Assembly (NCBI GenBank): GCA_910585855.1
Contig: CAJUGZ010000089.1
Coordinates: 1-14,171 of the forward strand
Direction of reading: 5' to 3'
Length of the DNA: 14,171 bases
Origin: an uncultured Lachnospiraceae bacterium
GTDB taxonomy: Bacteria > Bacillota_A > Clostridia > Lachnospirales > Lachnospiraceae
The position numbers were made by a program, and so were the translations under genes. Positions 6,907-14,171 of the stretch are shown one piece after another. The notes under the pieces were generated by a model. It was not told the DNA's origin. It saw only the letters and a program-made list of their open reading frames with translations, and made no database searches. How positions within the stretch are numbered: position 1 is the first letter of the stretch; every line of letters starts with the position of its first letter.

Positions 6907-9132
6907 ATGTTTTATCAAAAGTTTATCCGACTGGCAAAACACAATTTAATTGTACACTTTTGGATTTCTTATCTTGCAGTTTTGATTATACCAGTTTTGG
7001 TAATTGCTTTAAGTGTAATTGGTACATTTTATATTGTAAATCAGGAAATTAATCAGTCGAATTTAAGTAAGATGGAACACAGTATTCAGTTGATTGAGAA
7101 TGAATTGGATGTTTTAGAAGCAGCGGCAGTTCAGGTTACGGCAATTTCTTCTGTTAAAAGTTCTGCATTTTATCGTTATGTAAATGGGATTCGTATGCTG
7201 CAGTTTAAAAGGGGAATTGATACACTGATGAATTTGTTTCAGTATCAGGGTGTTCGTTTAATGGATAAGTTTTATCTTTATTATAATCGGACAGGCTATC
7301 TGATTTATGAAGGTTCTTTGTATCGGGAAAATTTATTTTTAGAAAATTATCTGCCTCAATGGGGATTAGAAGAAACCGAGTGGAAAGAGGAAATTGTAGA
7401 TGAAAATGCAGTTTCGGCATACTATCGAAATTCTTCTTCGGGTTATCTGCACTTTATGATGCCAATAAATGCCGGAAAAAGGAATGACGGTATGATGGTA
7501 TTTGTATTGAATCAGGATAAAATTATGGAGTATTTTTCCTTTGCAAAGGAATATGGGGAATATGCGGTTTATATAATAGATCCAAATGGGCAGATACTGT
7601 TTCAAAGAGATTTTATAGAGGACAGAGAACTGGATTTGTCAAAGACTAAGGCAGAAGAGATTTTTTTTAATACAAAAAAAGAACAGCTTCTGTTTTCTGT
7701 ATCAGAGAAAAAGGAATGGTCATATTGTCTGATTTTGTCAGAGGGAGTATCGGCACATCGTCTGTTTATATTGAGATGGCTAAGTGTTGCAGTGGTTGTA
7801 ATAACTGTGGTGATTGGACTGGCAATTTCGTTTTGGCTGGCTGTAAGGGAAGGCAAACCTATTAACCAGATCTTTTCTGCAATCGAAAAGGAAGGAACAA
7901 AGGAGAGAAATACAAAGGAACTTGGAAATCTTGTAACAGGAATTGTAAGTTCCAATCAGGAGATGCAAAAAGAGTTAAAAGAAAATCAGCCGTTTTTAAA
8001 AAAGGCGTTTTTTCATGATTTGATTACACTAGATGTAACCAATACAGAAGAATTGACTTATTTAGTGGAAAATGCCGGAATTTCTATTCATGCAAATCCA
8101 TTTCGTCTGGTTTCAGTTCGTTTGTTTGCCAATAATGATTTTTATGAAATTGACGAGCAAACGCTGCAGGAAGTCAGGGTAATTACGCAGACCATACAAA
8201 ACTATATAGAGGAACAAGTCGATAAAAATGTTTGGTTCTATCAAAGGAATTATCTTTCTATGTTGTTTATTTTAGAAGAAAAGGAAGCCAATCAAGTGAT
8301 TTATCTAGTAGAAGAAGCACATAATTGGCTACTGCAGAATTTTTCGAAAGAGTCAGATTGGGGAATAAGCAGTGCATGTCAAAATCTGATTCATCTGTGG
8401 AAATACTGTGAAGAAGCAGAAACGGCAAGAAATCACTGTAAGGCAGGAATTCATATCAGAGAGTATCAGACAGAATTTGAAGATAAACAGAGTTACTATT
8501 TTCCAGAAGCTGCCGAGGAAAGAATTTATAATTGTCTATGTGCAGGGGATCTTTTGGCAGTTTCTGATGGACTGGCTATTCTGGAAACAGAGAATTTTGG
8601 AAAAAGAACACTAAACCGCAGAAATTTAATAAAGTTAAATGCAAGAATTGTACAGATGTTAGAGTTATTTGAAGAAAAGGAAAAGGGAATTGCGGAATAT
8701 ATCATACGTTTAAATCAGATTGTAGAAAATGGACAGCATCCAGAGGAAAGTTATATGACGATTCTTCGAGAAGCATGTATCTATTTGGGAAAGAAACAGT
8801 ATCAGGAAAAGAAAATACATCGAAGTGAACTGCTGGAAAAAATAAAAGACTATATCAGGGAAAACTATATGGATTCTGGATTGGGGCTAAACAGTATAAG
8901 TATAAACTTTCAGATCTCAGAGGGGTACGTATCCACATTGTTTAAAAAGCAGGGAGATCAAAATTTTGCAGAGTATGTAGAACAGATTCGAATGGAACAG
9001 GCTTGTCTGCTGCTAAAGAAAAAAGAGCAGAATGTAGAAGAAATTGCTTTTATGGTTGGATACAATAGTGTGCAGTCTTTTCGTCGGGCGTTTAAACGAG
9101 TATACGGTATGAATCCTAGAGAATATCACTGA
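6907..9132 (+). CDS. Transmembrane AraC-family transcriptional regulator (intact paralogue)
   Basis: This is a one-component membrane-bound regulator, 741 residues. The start is ATG 6907 with AGGAGG 5 bases upstream; the frame stays open back to 6571, but only through repeat B, so that extension is rejected. Helix 1 is about residues 17-43 (VHFWISYLAVLIIPV). A large extracytoplasmic domain, probably Cache-like, follows to about 288, then helix 2 at about 289-313, the conserved segment KPFLKKAFFHDLITLDVTN-type middle region, and an AraC double helix-turn-helix over the last about 100 residues (ISEGYVSTLFK; VGYNSVQSFRRAFKRVYGM). The recognition-helix regions are almost the same as in the regulator at 462-2691, so both probably read similar operators. 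It has no G-run. It likely senses a sugar or cell-envelope signal and controls the adjacent lipoprotein gene, inferred from position. Confidence 0.9.
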   Translation: MFYQKFIRLAKHNLIVHFWISYLAVLIIPVLVIALSVIGTFYIVNQEINQSNLSKMEHSIQLIENELDVLEAAAVQVTAISSVKSSAFYRYVNGIRMLQFKRGIDTLMNLFQYQGVRLMDKFYLYYNRTGYLIYEGSLYRENLFLENYLPQWGLEETEWKEEIVDENAVSAYYRNSSSGYLHFMMPINAGKRNDGMMVFVLNQDKIMEYFSFAKEYGEYAVYIIDPNGQILFQRDFIEDRELDLSKTKAEEIFFNTKKEQLLFSVSEKKEWSYCLILSEGVSAHRLFILRWLSVAVVVITVVIGLAISFWLAVREGKPINQIFSAIEKEGTKERNTKELGNLVTGIVSSNQEMQKELKENQPFLKKAFFHDLITLDVTNTEELTYLVENAGISIHANPFRLVSVRLFANNDFYEIDEQTLQEVRVITQTIQNYIEEQVDKNVWFYQRNYLSMLFILEEKEANQVIYLVEEAHNWLLQNFSKESDWGISSACQNLIHLWKYCEEAETARNHCKAGIHIREYQTEFEDKQSYYFPEAAEERIYNCLCAGDLLAVSDGLAILETENFGKRTLNRRNLIKLNARIVQMLELFEEKEKGIAEYIIRLNQIVENGQHPEESYMTILREACIYLGKKQYQEKKIHRSELLEKIKDYIRENYMDSGLGLNSISINFQISEGYVSTLFKKQGDQNFAEYVEQIRMEQACLLLKKKEQNVEEIAFMVGYNSVQSFRRAFKRVYGMNPREYH

Positions 9133-9141
9133 AATGATAGA

Positions 9142-9192
9142 AAAAAAGGAACTATTTTTTAACTTGAAAAGTATAAAAAATGTTCCTTTTTT
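9142..9192. promoter_or_regulatory. Dyad upstream of the second lipoprotein gene, candidate operator or terminator
   Basis: GGAAC at 9148-9152 and GTTCC at 9182-9186 are separated by 29 bases, exactly as in the dyad at 2850-2898. They are flanked by complementary A6/T6 runs (9142-9147 and 9187-9192), with inner TTTTT/AAAAA pairing. It starts 10 bases after the regulator stop, which also fits an intrinsic terminator (A-run, GC stem, T-run). The remaining leader to 9372 is AT-rich with no confident promoter: TATAAA at 9260-9265 lacks a -35. Confidence 0.6.
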
Positions 9193-9372
9193 ATAGTTTT
9201 TATTTTTCTGAAAAGCGGTAAAATAAGGCACTCTTTTATAGATGAAGAACTGTATCTTGTATAAAAATAAACAGTCATGTTAGAATAAAAATGTGTAAAA
9301 TAATATACCTGACAGAAAGCAGGGTTGCAGTGACACAAGATGTTTAGAAATGGAATGAAGGAGGATTGTATT

Positions 9373-10884
9373 ATGAGAAGAAAGGGTGTAGTAGGAGTTG
9401 TTATGGCATTTGCTTTGGCAGCAAGCTTATGTGGATGTGGCGGACAAGATTCTCCACAGAGCAATACGCCGACAACAACCGGACAGTCTGCAAATCAGAC
9501 AACAGCGTCTGGTTCGGGAGAAAACAATACAACGGATAAGACGGTAGAAAAACCGGCATCCATTAGCTGGTGGACACATGACGGATTGAATGAAGCGGAT
9601 TATGTAAAGGAATGGGATGCAAAGTTTCAGGAATTAACAGGGATTCAATTAGAGCATACACAGGTTGCCAATAATGAATATACAGAGCTTTTGGAGGTAG
9701 CATTTGCTTCTGGAACAGAGCCAAATGTATTTGATGTTTCCTGTGATCAGAAAGTAGCGTATTATGCCAGTCAGGGAGGAATTGCAGATTTAACAGATTT
9801 GGTAAAAAGTTCAGGGCTTTATGATAAGGTCGATCCTGCTGTATGGGAAGCAATTTCGATTGACGGTCGGATCTATGGAATTCCAAAAGGAGAGGCATCC
9901 GGTATTGAAACATATATCAGACAGGATTGGTTAGATCAGTTAGGTATGGAAGTGCCGAAAAACTATGAGGAATATATCAATATGCTTCGGGCATTTCGGG
10001 ATAATATTGATAAATGCAGCGTTCCGGTAGTTGCACCGGGTTTACATGCAGCAATGAATCTTCCAGAGTTTTACTGGGATGCAGAGGCTGGGTTTACCTA
10101 CGTGGACGGACAGTGGGTAGACGGAATGTTACAGGAGAATTTTGCAGGTGCAATGCAGCGGCTGCAGGATGCATATGCAGAAAATCTGATTGATATGGAA
10201 GTTATTACAAATACAACAAGTGCCTGCCGTGATAAATGGTATTCCGGTGAGGTTGGAGCATTTTCCTATTGGGGTGGGAAGTGGGGAGATACCTTGACTG
10301 CTCGTTTACAGGAGAATTTTCCAGATGCAAAAGTAACAGGAATGGAAGCATTGGATGAAAGTTATTATCGTTTTTCTAGTTTTACTCTGTGGTGTATTGA
10401 CGGACGCCTTCCTGCTGATCAGGTAGAGCAGGTATTTCGGTATTTCTTAGAGTATATCAATGATGGAGATGAAGGACAGAAGTTGTATTATTGTGGTGTA
10501 GAAGGACTGCATTTTGACTATGATGCAGACGGAAATATGGTTTATAAGAATATGGCATCTTCCCCGGATAATACATTTCAGTCTGTATGGGGAACTCCTT
10601 GGCAGGCAGTCGTACCTTTTAAAGAGCCGGATAAAGTACCGCAGCCTTCTGATATTGTAATTGATACTTTGGAAGTATTAAATAAAACTGGAGTTTATAT
10701 GAAGACAACACCAGTTTCGCAGACGCTGAATCAGATTACTTCTGATTTAACAGTAATTCGTCAGGAAACGATTGCTAATATTGTTATGGGAAAGGTTTCT
10801 GTAGAGGATGGACTTGCTTCTTATCGTTCTCAGGCAGAGTCGTTAGGGATACAGCAGGTTTTAAATGAGATGAATACAAAGTAA
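9373..10884 (+). CDS. Extracellular sugar-binding lipoprotein 2 (paralogue of lipoprotein 1)
   Basis: This is a CUT1-type solute-binding lipoprotein of 503 residues. The start is ATG 9373 with AAGGAGG 8 bases upstream; the in-frame ATGs at 9340 and 9355 are not used, because translation from 9373 gives the same MRRKGVVG signal peptide as its paralogue. The lipobox is L19-C20-G21-C22, giving predicted lipidated Cys22. A Gln/Thr/Asn-rich linker replaces the Thr/Pro-rich one of lipoprotein 1. The binding fold begins ISWWTHDGLN. No permease or ATPase gene accompanies it, so it may deliver ligand to the permeases at 3071-4887 or to a distant pair. Differences from lipoprotein 1 in possible cleft segments suggest a related but not identical ligand. 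The gene and the regulator before it look like a duplicated regulator-receptor module. Confidence 0.92.
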   Translation: MRRKGVVGVVMAFALAASLCGCGGQDSPQSNTPTTTGQSANQTTASGSGENNTTDKTVEKPASISWWTHDGLNEADYVKEWDAKFQELTGIQLEHTQVANNEYTELLEVAFASGTEPNVFDVSCDQKVAYYASQGGIADLTDLVKSSGLYDKVDPAVWEAISIDGRIYGIPKGEASGIETYIRQDWLDQLGMEVPKNYEEYINMLRAFRDNIDKCSVPVVAPGLHAAMNLPEFYWDAEAGFTYVDGQWVDGMLQENFAGAMQRLQDAYAENLIDMEVITNTTSACRDKWYSGEVGAFSYWGGKWGDTLTARLQENFPDAKVTGMEALDESYYRFSSFTLWCIDGRLPADQVEQVFRYFLEYINDGDEGQKLYYCGVEGLHFDYDADGNMVYKNMASSPDNTFQSVWGTPWQAVVPFKEPDKVPQPSDIVIDTLEVLNKTGVYMKTTPVSQTLNQITSDLTVIRQETIANIVMGKVSVEDGLASYRSQAESLGIQQVLNEMNTK

Positions 10885-10922
10885 AATAGATTTGTTATAC
10901 ACCTTTGTGACTGGGAGGGGAT

Positions 10923-11076
10923 GCTAGAATCCGAAGGAAGGTCTATTTCGAGTCCGCTTGCGCTTAGCATTTTTTATTTTCATAGCGGACACATAAGGCA
11001 CGAAAATACAGCAATACCGTGTCTAAGTGCCGACGGGAAATGATGACCCTTCATAGACCTCCCTTCAGATTCTAGC
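10923..11076 (+). repeat. Palindromic intergenic element, copy C (154 bp)
   Basis: The outer arms 10923-10946 and 11053-11076 pair at 22 of 24 positions, with a third arm sequence (GCTAGAATCCGAAGGAAGG). The conserved inner blocks GTCCGCTTGCGCTTAGCATTT and CCGACGGGAAATGATGACCC are present. It is longer than copies A and B because of extra T-rich bases after GCATTT and a larger terminal loop (AGGCACG 10996-11002 with CGTGTCT 11018-11024, 15-base loop). Preceded by GGGAGGGGAT, matching the lead of the other copies. Confidence 0.83.
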
Positions 11077-11170
11077 TATTTCTTTCAGTCGGAAAGTGGC
11101 GTGTGACTTTATAATAAAGAGGGATAAGTTGAGTTAGATTTGATTAATTGGGAGATAAAAAGGGATTGGG

Positions 11171-11208
11171 ACTTGGTGGGTTAAGTTTTAACTGCCAAGT
11201 GTTTTTTT
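11171..11208 (+). terminator. Rho-independent terminator between lipoprotein 2 and GH43
   Basis: ACTTGG (11171-11176) pairs with CCAAGT (11195-11200), with an inner GTTAA/TTAAC stem closing a 3-base loop. Seven T follow one base after the stem (11202-11208). It should end transcripts reading past the palindromic copy C. Because it lies only 100 bases before the GH43 start codon and a TATAAT occurs at 11110-11115, a short leader RNA ending here is also possible. The rest of 11077-11308 shows nothing else I can name. Confidence 0.7.
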
Positions 11209-11308
11209 ATGCACATGGATATTTATTTTTTCTATTTGTGTTGAAAGAATTGATTTGTTGTTAATGGGAGAAGGCATGTATTGTAGATGAAAGGATTGGT
11301 GAATAGAT

Positions 11309-12712
11309 ATGAAACAGGTTTTTAATCCGTATCTTCCAAGTTATGAATATATACCAGATGGTGAACCGCATATTTTTGAGAATCGGCTTTATATTTATGG
11401 AAGTCATGATCGGTTTGGAGGAGAGGATTATTGTGTCAATGATTATGTATGTTGGTCAGCTCCGGTAAAGGATTTGTCGGATTGGCGTTTTGAAGGGGTT
11501 ATTTATCGGAAGGCACAACATCCGTATTTAGTTGGGCGAAATATTTTATTTGCCCCAGATGTAGCAAGGGGAAAGGATGGGCGATATTATCTTTATTATT
11601 CGGTGGCAGATTCGGCTATTATGTCTGTAGCGGTTTGCGATACACCTTCCGGGGCATATCAGTATTATGGAGATGTGCATGATGCGGATGGACATGTAGT
11701 GGGCAGCAGACGGGGGGATTTTTTTCAATTTGATCCCGGAGTTTTTTTAGATGATGACGGACGAATTTTTTTGTTTTCTGGATTTTGCCCCGGACGTTTG
11801 GAGGATGCTCAGGGAAGGCGGTTTGTAGGATGCCATATGTGTGAATTGGAAGAGGATATGGTAACTATAAAACAAGGACCAAAGATTATAATTGATCGAA
11901 ATATGCCGTGTCCAGAAGAACAAAGGTATTTTGAAGCTCCTTCTTTAAGAAAATTTCGGGGGAAATATTATCTGATTTATTCGGTTCGGGTAGGCGGGCT
12001 GCATTATTATATCAGTGATTATCCAGATAGGGGATATGTCTATGGAGGCAGAATTCATTCTGCTTCTGATGTGGGAATCAATGGGCATAGTGTGGAGAAT
12101 CCGGCATATCCAAATGGAAATACACATGGAAGTTTGATAGAAATAGCGGGAAAGTATTATATTTTTGATCATAGGCTGACTAATCACTCCAGTTATTGCA
12201 GACAAGGGGTAGCAGAGCAGGTTTGGATTGAAGAAGATGGATCAATTAAGCAGGTGGAGGCAACTAGTTGTGGGTTAAACGGCGGTCCGCTTCAAGGAAT
12301 TGGTACATATCCGGCTTATATTGCATGTACATTGATAGATCAAAATCATTATATTTCAAAAGAAGAACAGCAAAAGAAAGGTATTTGTATTACACAGGAA
12401 GGGGAAGACCGAGAATGTGAACCGGGACAGTTTATAAAAAATATAAGAGAGAATTGTTCTATTGGATATAAATATTTTTCTTTTCAACAGAACCAAAAAA
12501 TATCCTTTACGGTTCGTGGGGAAGCTGTAGGAAAAATACAAATTAAAACAGAAGAAAAAGGAATGGTACAGGCAGAGATTGTATTGAATATTTGTAGTGA
12601 AGAGTGGGAAATTGTAGAGGGAGATTTTTTCGTCCGTGGGGAAAGATGCGGCATGTATTTGGAATTTGTAGGAACTGGAACATTTGATCTGTTGGAGTTT
12701 TCTTATTTCTAG
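11309..12712 (+). CDS. Glycoside hydrolase family 43, cytosolic (beta-xylosidase / arabinofuranosidase-like)
   Basis: This is a GH43 glycosidase of 467 residues, predicted to cleave xylo- or arabino-type linkages by inversion; the exact substrate cannot be read from sequence. The N-terminal five-bladed propeller carries the expected acidic triad: D17 in YIPDGEPHIF as general base, D142 in FQFDPGVFLDDDG as pKa modulator, and E209 in YFEAPSLRK as general acid. APDV (D84) is another conserved family position. Residues from about 340 to the end form a probable beta-sandwich accessory domain. There is no signal peptide, so it should act on imported oligosaccharides inside the cell, which fits the transporter upstream. 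ATG 11309 has only a weak, distant AAAGGA; no better in-frame start exists, since the upstream frame hits a stop. A terminator at 11171-11208 implies its own promoter, which I could not identify with confidence. Confidence 0.88.
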   Translation: MKQVFNPYLPSYEYIPDGEPHIFENRLYIYGSHDRFGGEDYCVNDYVCWSAPVKDLSDWRFEGVIYRKAQHPYLVGRNILFAPDVARGKDGRYYLYYSVADSAIMSVAVCDTPSGAYQYYGDVHDADGHVVGSRRGDFFQFDPGVFLDDDGRIFLFSGFCPGRLEDAQGRRFVGCHMCELEEDMVTIKQGPKIIIDRNMPCPEEQRYFEAPSLRKFRGKYYLIYSVRVGGLHYYISDYPDRGYVYGGRIHSASDVGINGHSVENPAYPNGNTHGSLIEIAGKYYIFDHRLTNHSSYCRQGVAEQVWIEEDGSIKQVEATSCGLNGGPLQGIGTYPAYIACTLIDQNHYISKEEQQKKGICITQEGEDRECEPGQFIKNIRENCSIGYKYFSFQQNQKISFTVRGEAVGKIQIKTEEKGMVQAEIVLNICSEEWEIVEGDFFVRGERCGMYLEFVGTGTFDLLEFSYF

Positions 12713-12760
12713 ATTGTTCTGTATAATTTTTTAATAGAATTTTTTCTTTGGGAGGGGGAC

Positions 12761-12836
12761 GCTGAAATCGAAAGAAAGGTCTATTCCGGGTTCGCTTGAG
12801 CTTAGCATTTCCTCGACTTTCCTTTCGATATTCAGC
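12761..12836 (+). repeat. Palindromic intergenic element, copy D (76 bp, internally deleted)
   Basis: It has the usual GGGAGGGGGAC lead, a left arm GCTGAAATCGAAAGAAAGG, and the block GGGTTCGCTTGAGCTTAGCATTT, then jumps directly to a right arm CTTTCCTTTCGATATTCAGC. The terminal hairpin and the CCGACGGG block are missing, yet the outer arms still pair nearly completely. It lies between convergent genes and could act as a bidirectional transcription end. I see no other gene or element in 12713-12873. Confidence 0.75.
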
Positions 12837-12873
12837 CAAAAATCTTGTTATAGAAAATTTTACATGACAGAAT

Positions 12874-13827
12874 CTATACAACATTACGAGCTTCTTTTTT
12901 TAGGTAAGCTTTTACGTTTTGATATACTTCTTGTATCAGACGTGTTCTTGCCTCTACAGTAGCCCATGCAATATGAGGGGTGATGATCAGGCGATTACTA
13001 TCTTTGAATTTGACAAGCGGATTTTCCTTTGACATAGGTTCAATACATAGTACATCTAATCCTGCTGCCATAATCTGATGGTTTATCAATGCCTGATAGA
13101 GTGCATTTTCATCTATAATAGGTCCTCGTCCTACGTTGATTAGAATAGAAGATGGTTTCATCTGACGAAAAGCAGCCGCATCAAACAGATTTTGAGTATC
13201 AGGAGTAAGCGGAGCATGAATTGAAATAATATCAGAGTTTTTCAGCAAGGACGGAAAATCTGTCCGTTGGTACATTTGATTTTGATTTTTCCCGGAGGTA
13301 GAATAATAAATTACATTACACCCAAAAGCATTGGCTATCTGTGCAACTTGTTTTCCAATATCTCCAAGTCCGACAATTCCCCATGTTTTTCCGTATAGTT
13401 CATGGAATTGATTTTCAAAATGAGTAAATAGGACATCATTGACATAATATTCTTTTTTTACATAATCGTCATAATAGAAGCATTTTTCCAACAAGTAAAA
13501 TAAAAGTGCAAAAGTATGCTGTGCTACAGACTGGGTAGAGTATCCTTTTACATTTGTTACGGTAATCTGTTTTGCCCTTGTATAGTCTAAATCAATAATA
13601 TTTGTGCCGGTTGCTGTAACGCCAATAAAGTGAACAGAGGGATTTGAACCCAATGTAGATTCATTTACTAGAGTTTTATTAGTAATTAAAATATCAGCAC
13701 CTTCACAGCGAGTTTTTAATTCCTCCGGTTTTGTATGCCCGTATCGAATGACTTCACCAAATTCTTGAAATTCTTCTAAAGAAATATCTTTTCCTAAAGT
13801 ATCTGCATCTGCAAAAATAAGTTTCAT
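12874..13827 (-). CDS. D-2-hydroxyacid dehydrogenase (glycerate dehydrogenase / hydroxypyruvate reductase-like)
   Basis: This is an NAD(P)-dependent oxidoreductase that reduces 2-keto acids to D-2-hydroxyacids, 317 residues, normal for the family. The start is supported by AAAGGA 8 bases before the ATG on the minus strand. The substrate domain contains GYSTQSVAQHTFALL, typical of glycerate dehydrogenase-like members. The dinucleotide fold has GLGDIG at 153-158. The catalytic set is complete: R234 in VGRGPI, E263 in CIEPM and H285 in TPHIAWAT. It is transcribed towards the GH43 gene and has its own promoter. No link to the sugar locus is visible, and the precise keto acid cannot be assigned. 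Confidence 0.9.
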   Translation of the reverse strand: MKLIFADADTLGKDISLEEFQEFGEVIRYGHTKPEELKTRCEGADILITNKTLVNESTLGSNPSVHFIGVTATGTNIIDLDYTRAKQITVTNVKGYSTQSVAQHTFALLFYLLEKCFYYDDYVKKEYYVNDVLFTHFENQFHELYGKTWGIVGLGDIGKQVAQIANAFGCNVIYYSTSGKNQNQMYQRTDFPSLLKNSDIISIHAPLTPDTQNLFDAAAFRQMKPSSILINVGRGPIIDENALYQALINHQIMAAGLDVLCIEPMSKENPLVKFKDSNRLIITPHIAWATVEARTRLIQEVYQNVKAYLKKEARNVV

Positions 13828-13872
13828 AAATAAAATCCTTTCGTTTGTTGTAGGCGAAAATTCGCTGCTTTT

Positions 13873-13901
13873 AAAATATCATAAAAAGATAGAATCGACA
13901 A
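13873..13901 (-). promoter_or_regulatory. Candidate promoter of the dehydrogenase gene
   Basis: On the minus strand TTGTCG (13901-13896) and TATTTT (13878-13873) are spaced by 17 bases. A short palindrome GCGAA-AA-TTCGC (13854-13865) lies just downstream, between the promoter and the start codon, and could be a repressor site. Both hexamers are imperfect. Confidence 0.4.
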
Positions 13902-14056
13902 GAGATTATTGTTTATTTTTTTAATTAGGCTTTTGGATATGGGATTTTGCCGGAAAGGGCTGGCTTTCACCGGACGCAAGAGGCGGTTTGTTCCTGTCCT
14001 TTGCCTGCTCCGCTCCAAACGGTAAGAAAGTCTACGGCTTCTGATTTCAGTTCATC

Positions 14057-14171
14057 CAACCAGACGAACCGGGGCGCAATTCGCCCTCACCACAGCCAAA
14101 ACACAACGAGTGTAAGGAAAGATTTTATCAGCCATAAAACATCCTCTTCCCTATCCTCCGGGCTAAACACG
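14057..14171 (-). repeat. 115-bp dispersed repeat, right copy (inverted relative to 36-150)
   Basis: The reverse complement runs from CGTGTTTAGCCCGG to GTCTGGTTG and matches 36-150 in length and conserved blocks, including the GGGCG/CGCCC hairpin. Beyond it, 13924-14056 is GC-richer than the surrounding genes and still resembles, more weakly, the bases after 150. A short minus-strand frame there (RFVWLDELKSEAVDFL) has a stop directly upstream and no start codon, so I do not call a gene. The window ends inside or exactly at the repeat. Confidence 0.73.

Noticed and set aside
7602..7955. Minus-strand frames inside the second regulator
   Set aside because: Shadow frames of a strongly supported coding region, with no ribosome binding sites or domains.
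9340..9372. Longer start for lipoprotein 2 at 9340
   Set aside because: It would put 11 extra residues before an otherwise standard signal peptide, and AAGGAGG directly precedes 9373.
6467..11076. CRISPR array
   Set aside because: The repeats are few, long, palindromic, oppositely oriented and irregularly spaced, and no cas genes are present.
13824..14018. Short minus-strand frame upstream of the dehydrogenase
   Set aside because: Low-complexity product overlapping the promoter and repeat-derived DNA, with no ribosome binding site or recognisable domain.

Overview
The window looks like the chromosome of a low-GC gut-type Firmicute, most likely Clostridia/Lachnospiraceae. This is inferred from AT-rich coding DNA, strong AGGAGG ribosome binding sites, Cys-anchored lipoproteins with Thr/Pro-rich linkers, LplB/YtcP-like sugar permeases and membrane-bound AraC regulators. 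No 16S or other phylogenetic marker is present, so the family is an inference.

Layout. A 115-bp repeat (36-150) is followed by a degenerate palindrome fragment and a sigma-A-like promoter. Next comes a transmembrane AraC-type regulator (462-2691) whose frame is broken at a run of eight G (1842-1849). After a palindromic dyad comes a CUT1 sugar ABC transporter operon: two permeases with a 4-bp overlap (3071-4030, 4027-4887) and a lipoprotein solute-binding protein (4927-6456). A second, intact paralogue of the regulator (6907-9132) is followed by the same kind of dyad and a second solute-binding lipoprotein (9373-10884), but no permeases. A terminator-like hairpin lies before a cytosolic GH43 glycosidase (11309-12712). 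A convergent D-2-hydroxyacid dehydrogenase (13827-12874, minus strand) and the inverted partner of the 115-bp repeat (14057-14171) close the window.

How it could work together (inference). The regulators sense an extracellular or membrane signal through a large loop between two membrane segments and act through a C-terminal double helix-turn-helix. The lipoproteins capture an oligosaccharide, the single permease pair imports it using an ATPase encoded elsewhere, and the GH43 enzyme trims it in the cytoplasm. The two regulators have nearly identical recognition-helix regions, and a dyad with matching half-sites and spacing precedes both transporter units, so they may share a regulon. The dehydrogenase has no evident functional tie.

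The most unusual content is non-coding. About 141-bp long-hairpin repeats, or remnants of them, sit in nearly every intergenic region. Their arms differ between copies but stay complementary within each copy. The poly-G tract could switch the first regulator on and off.
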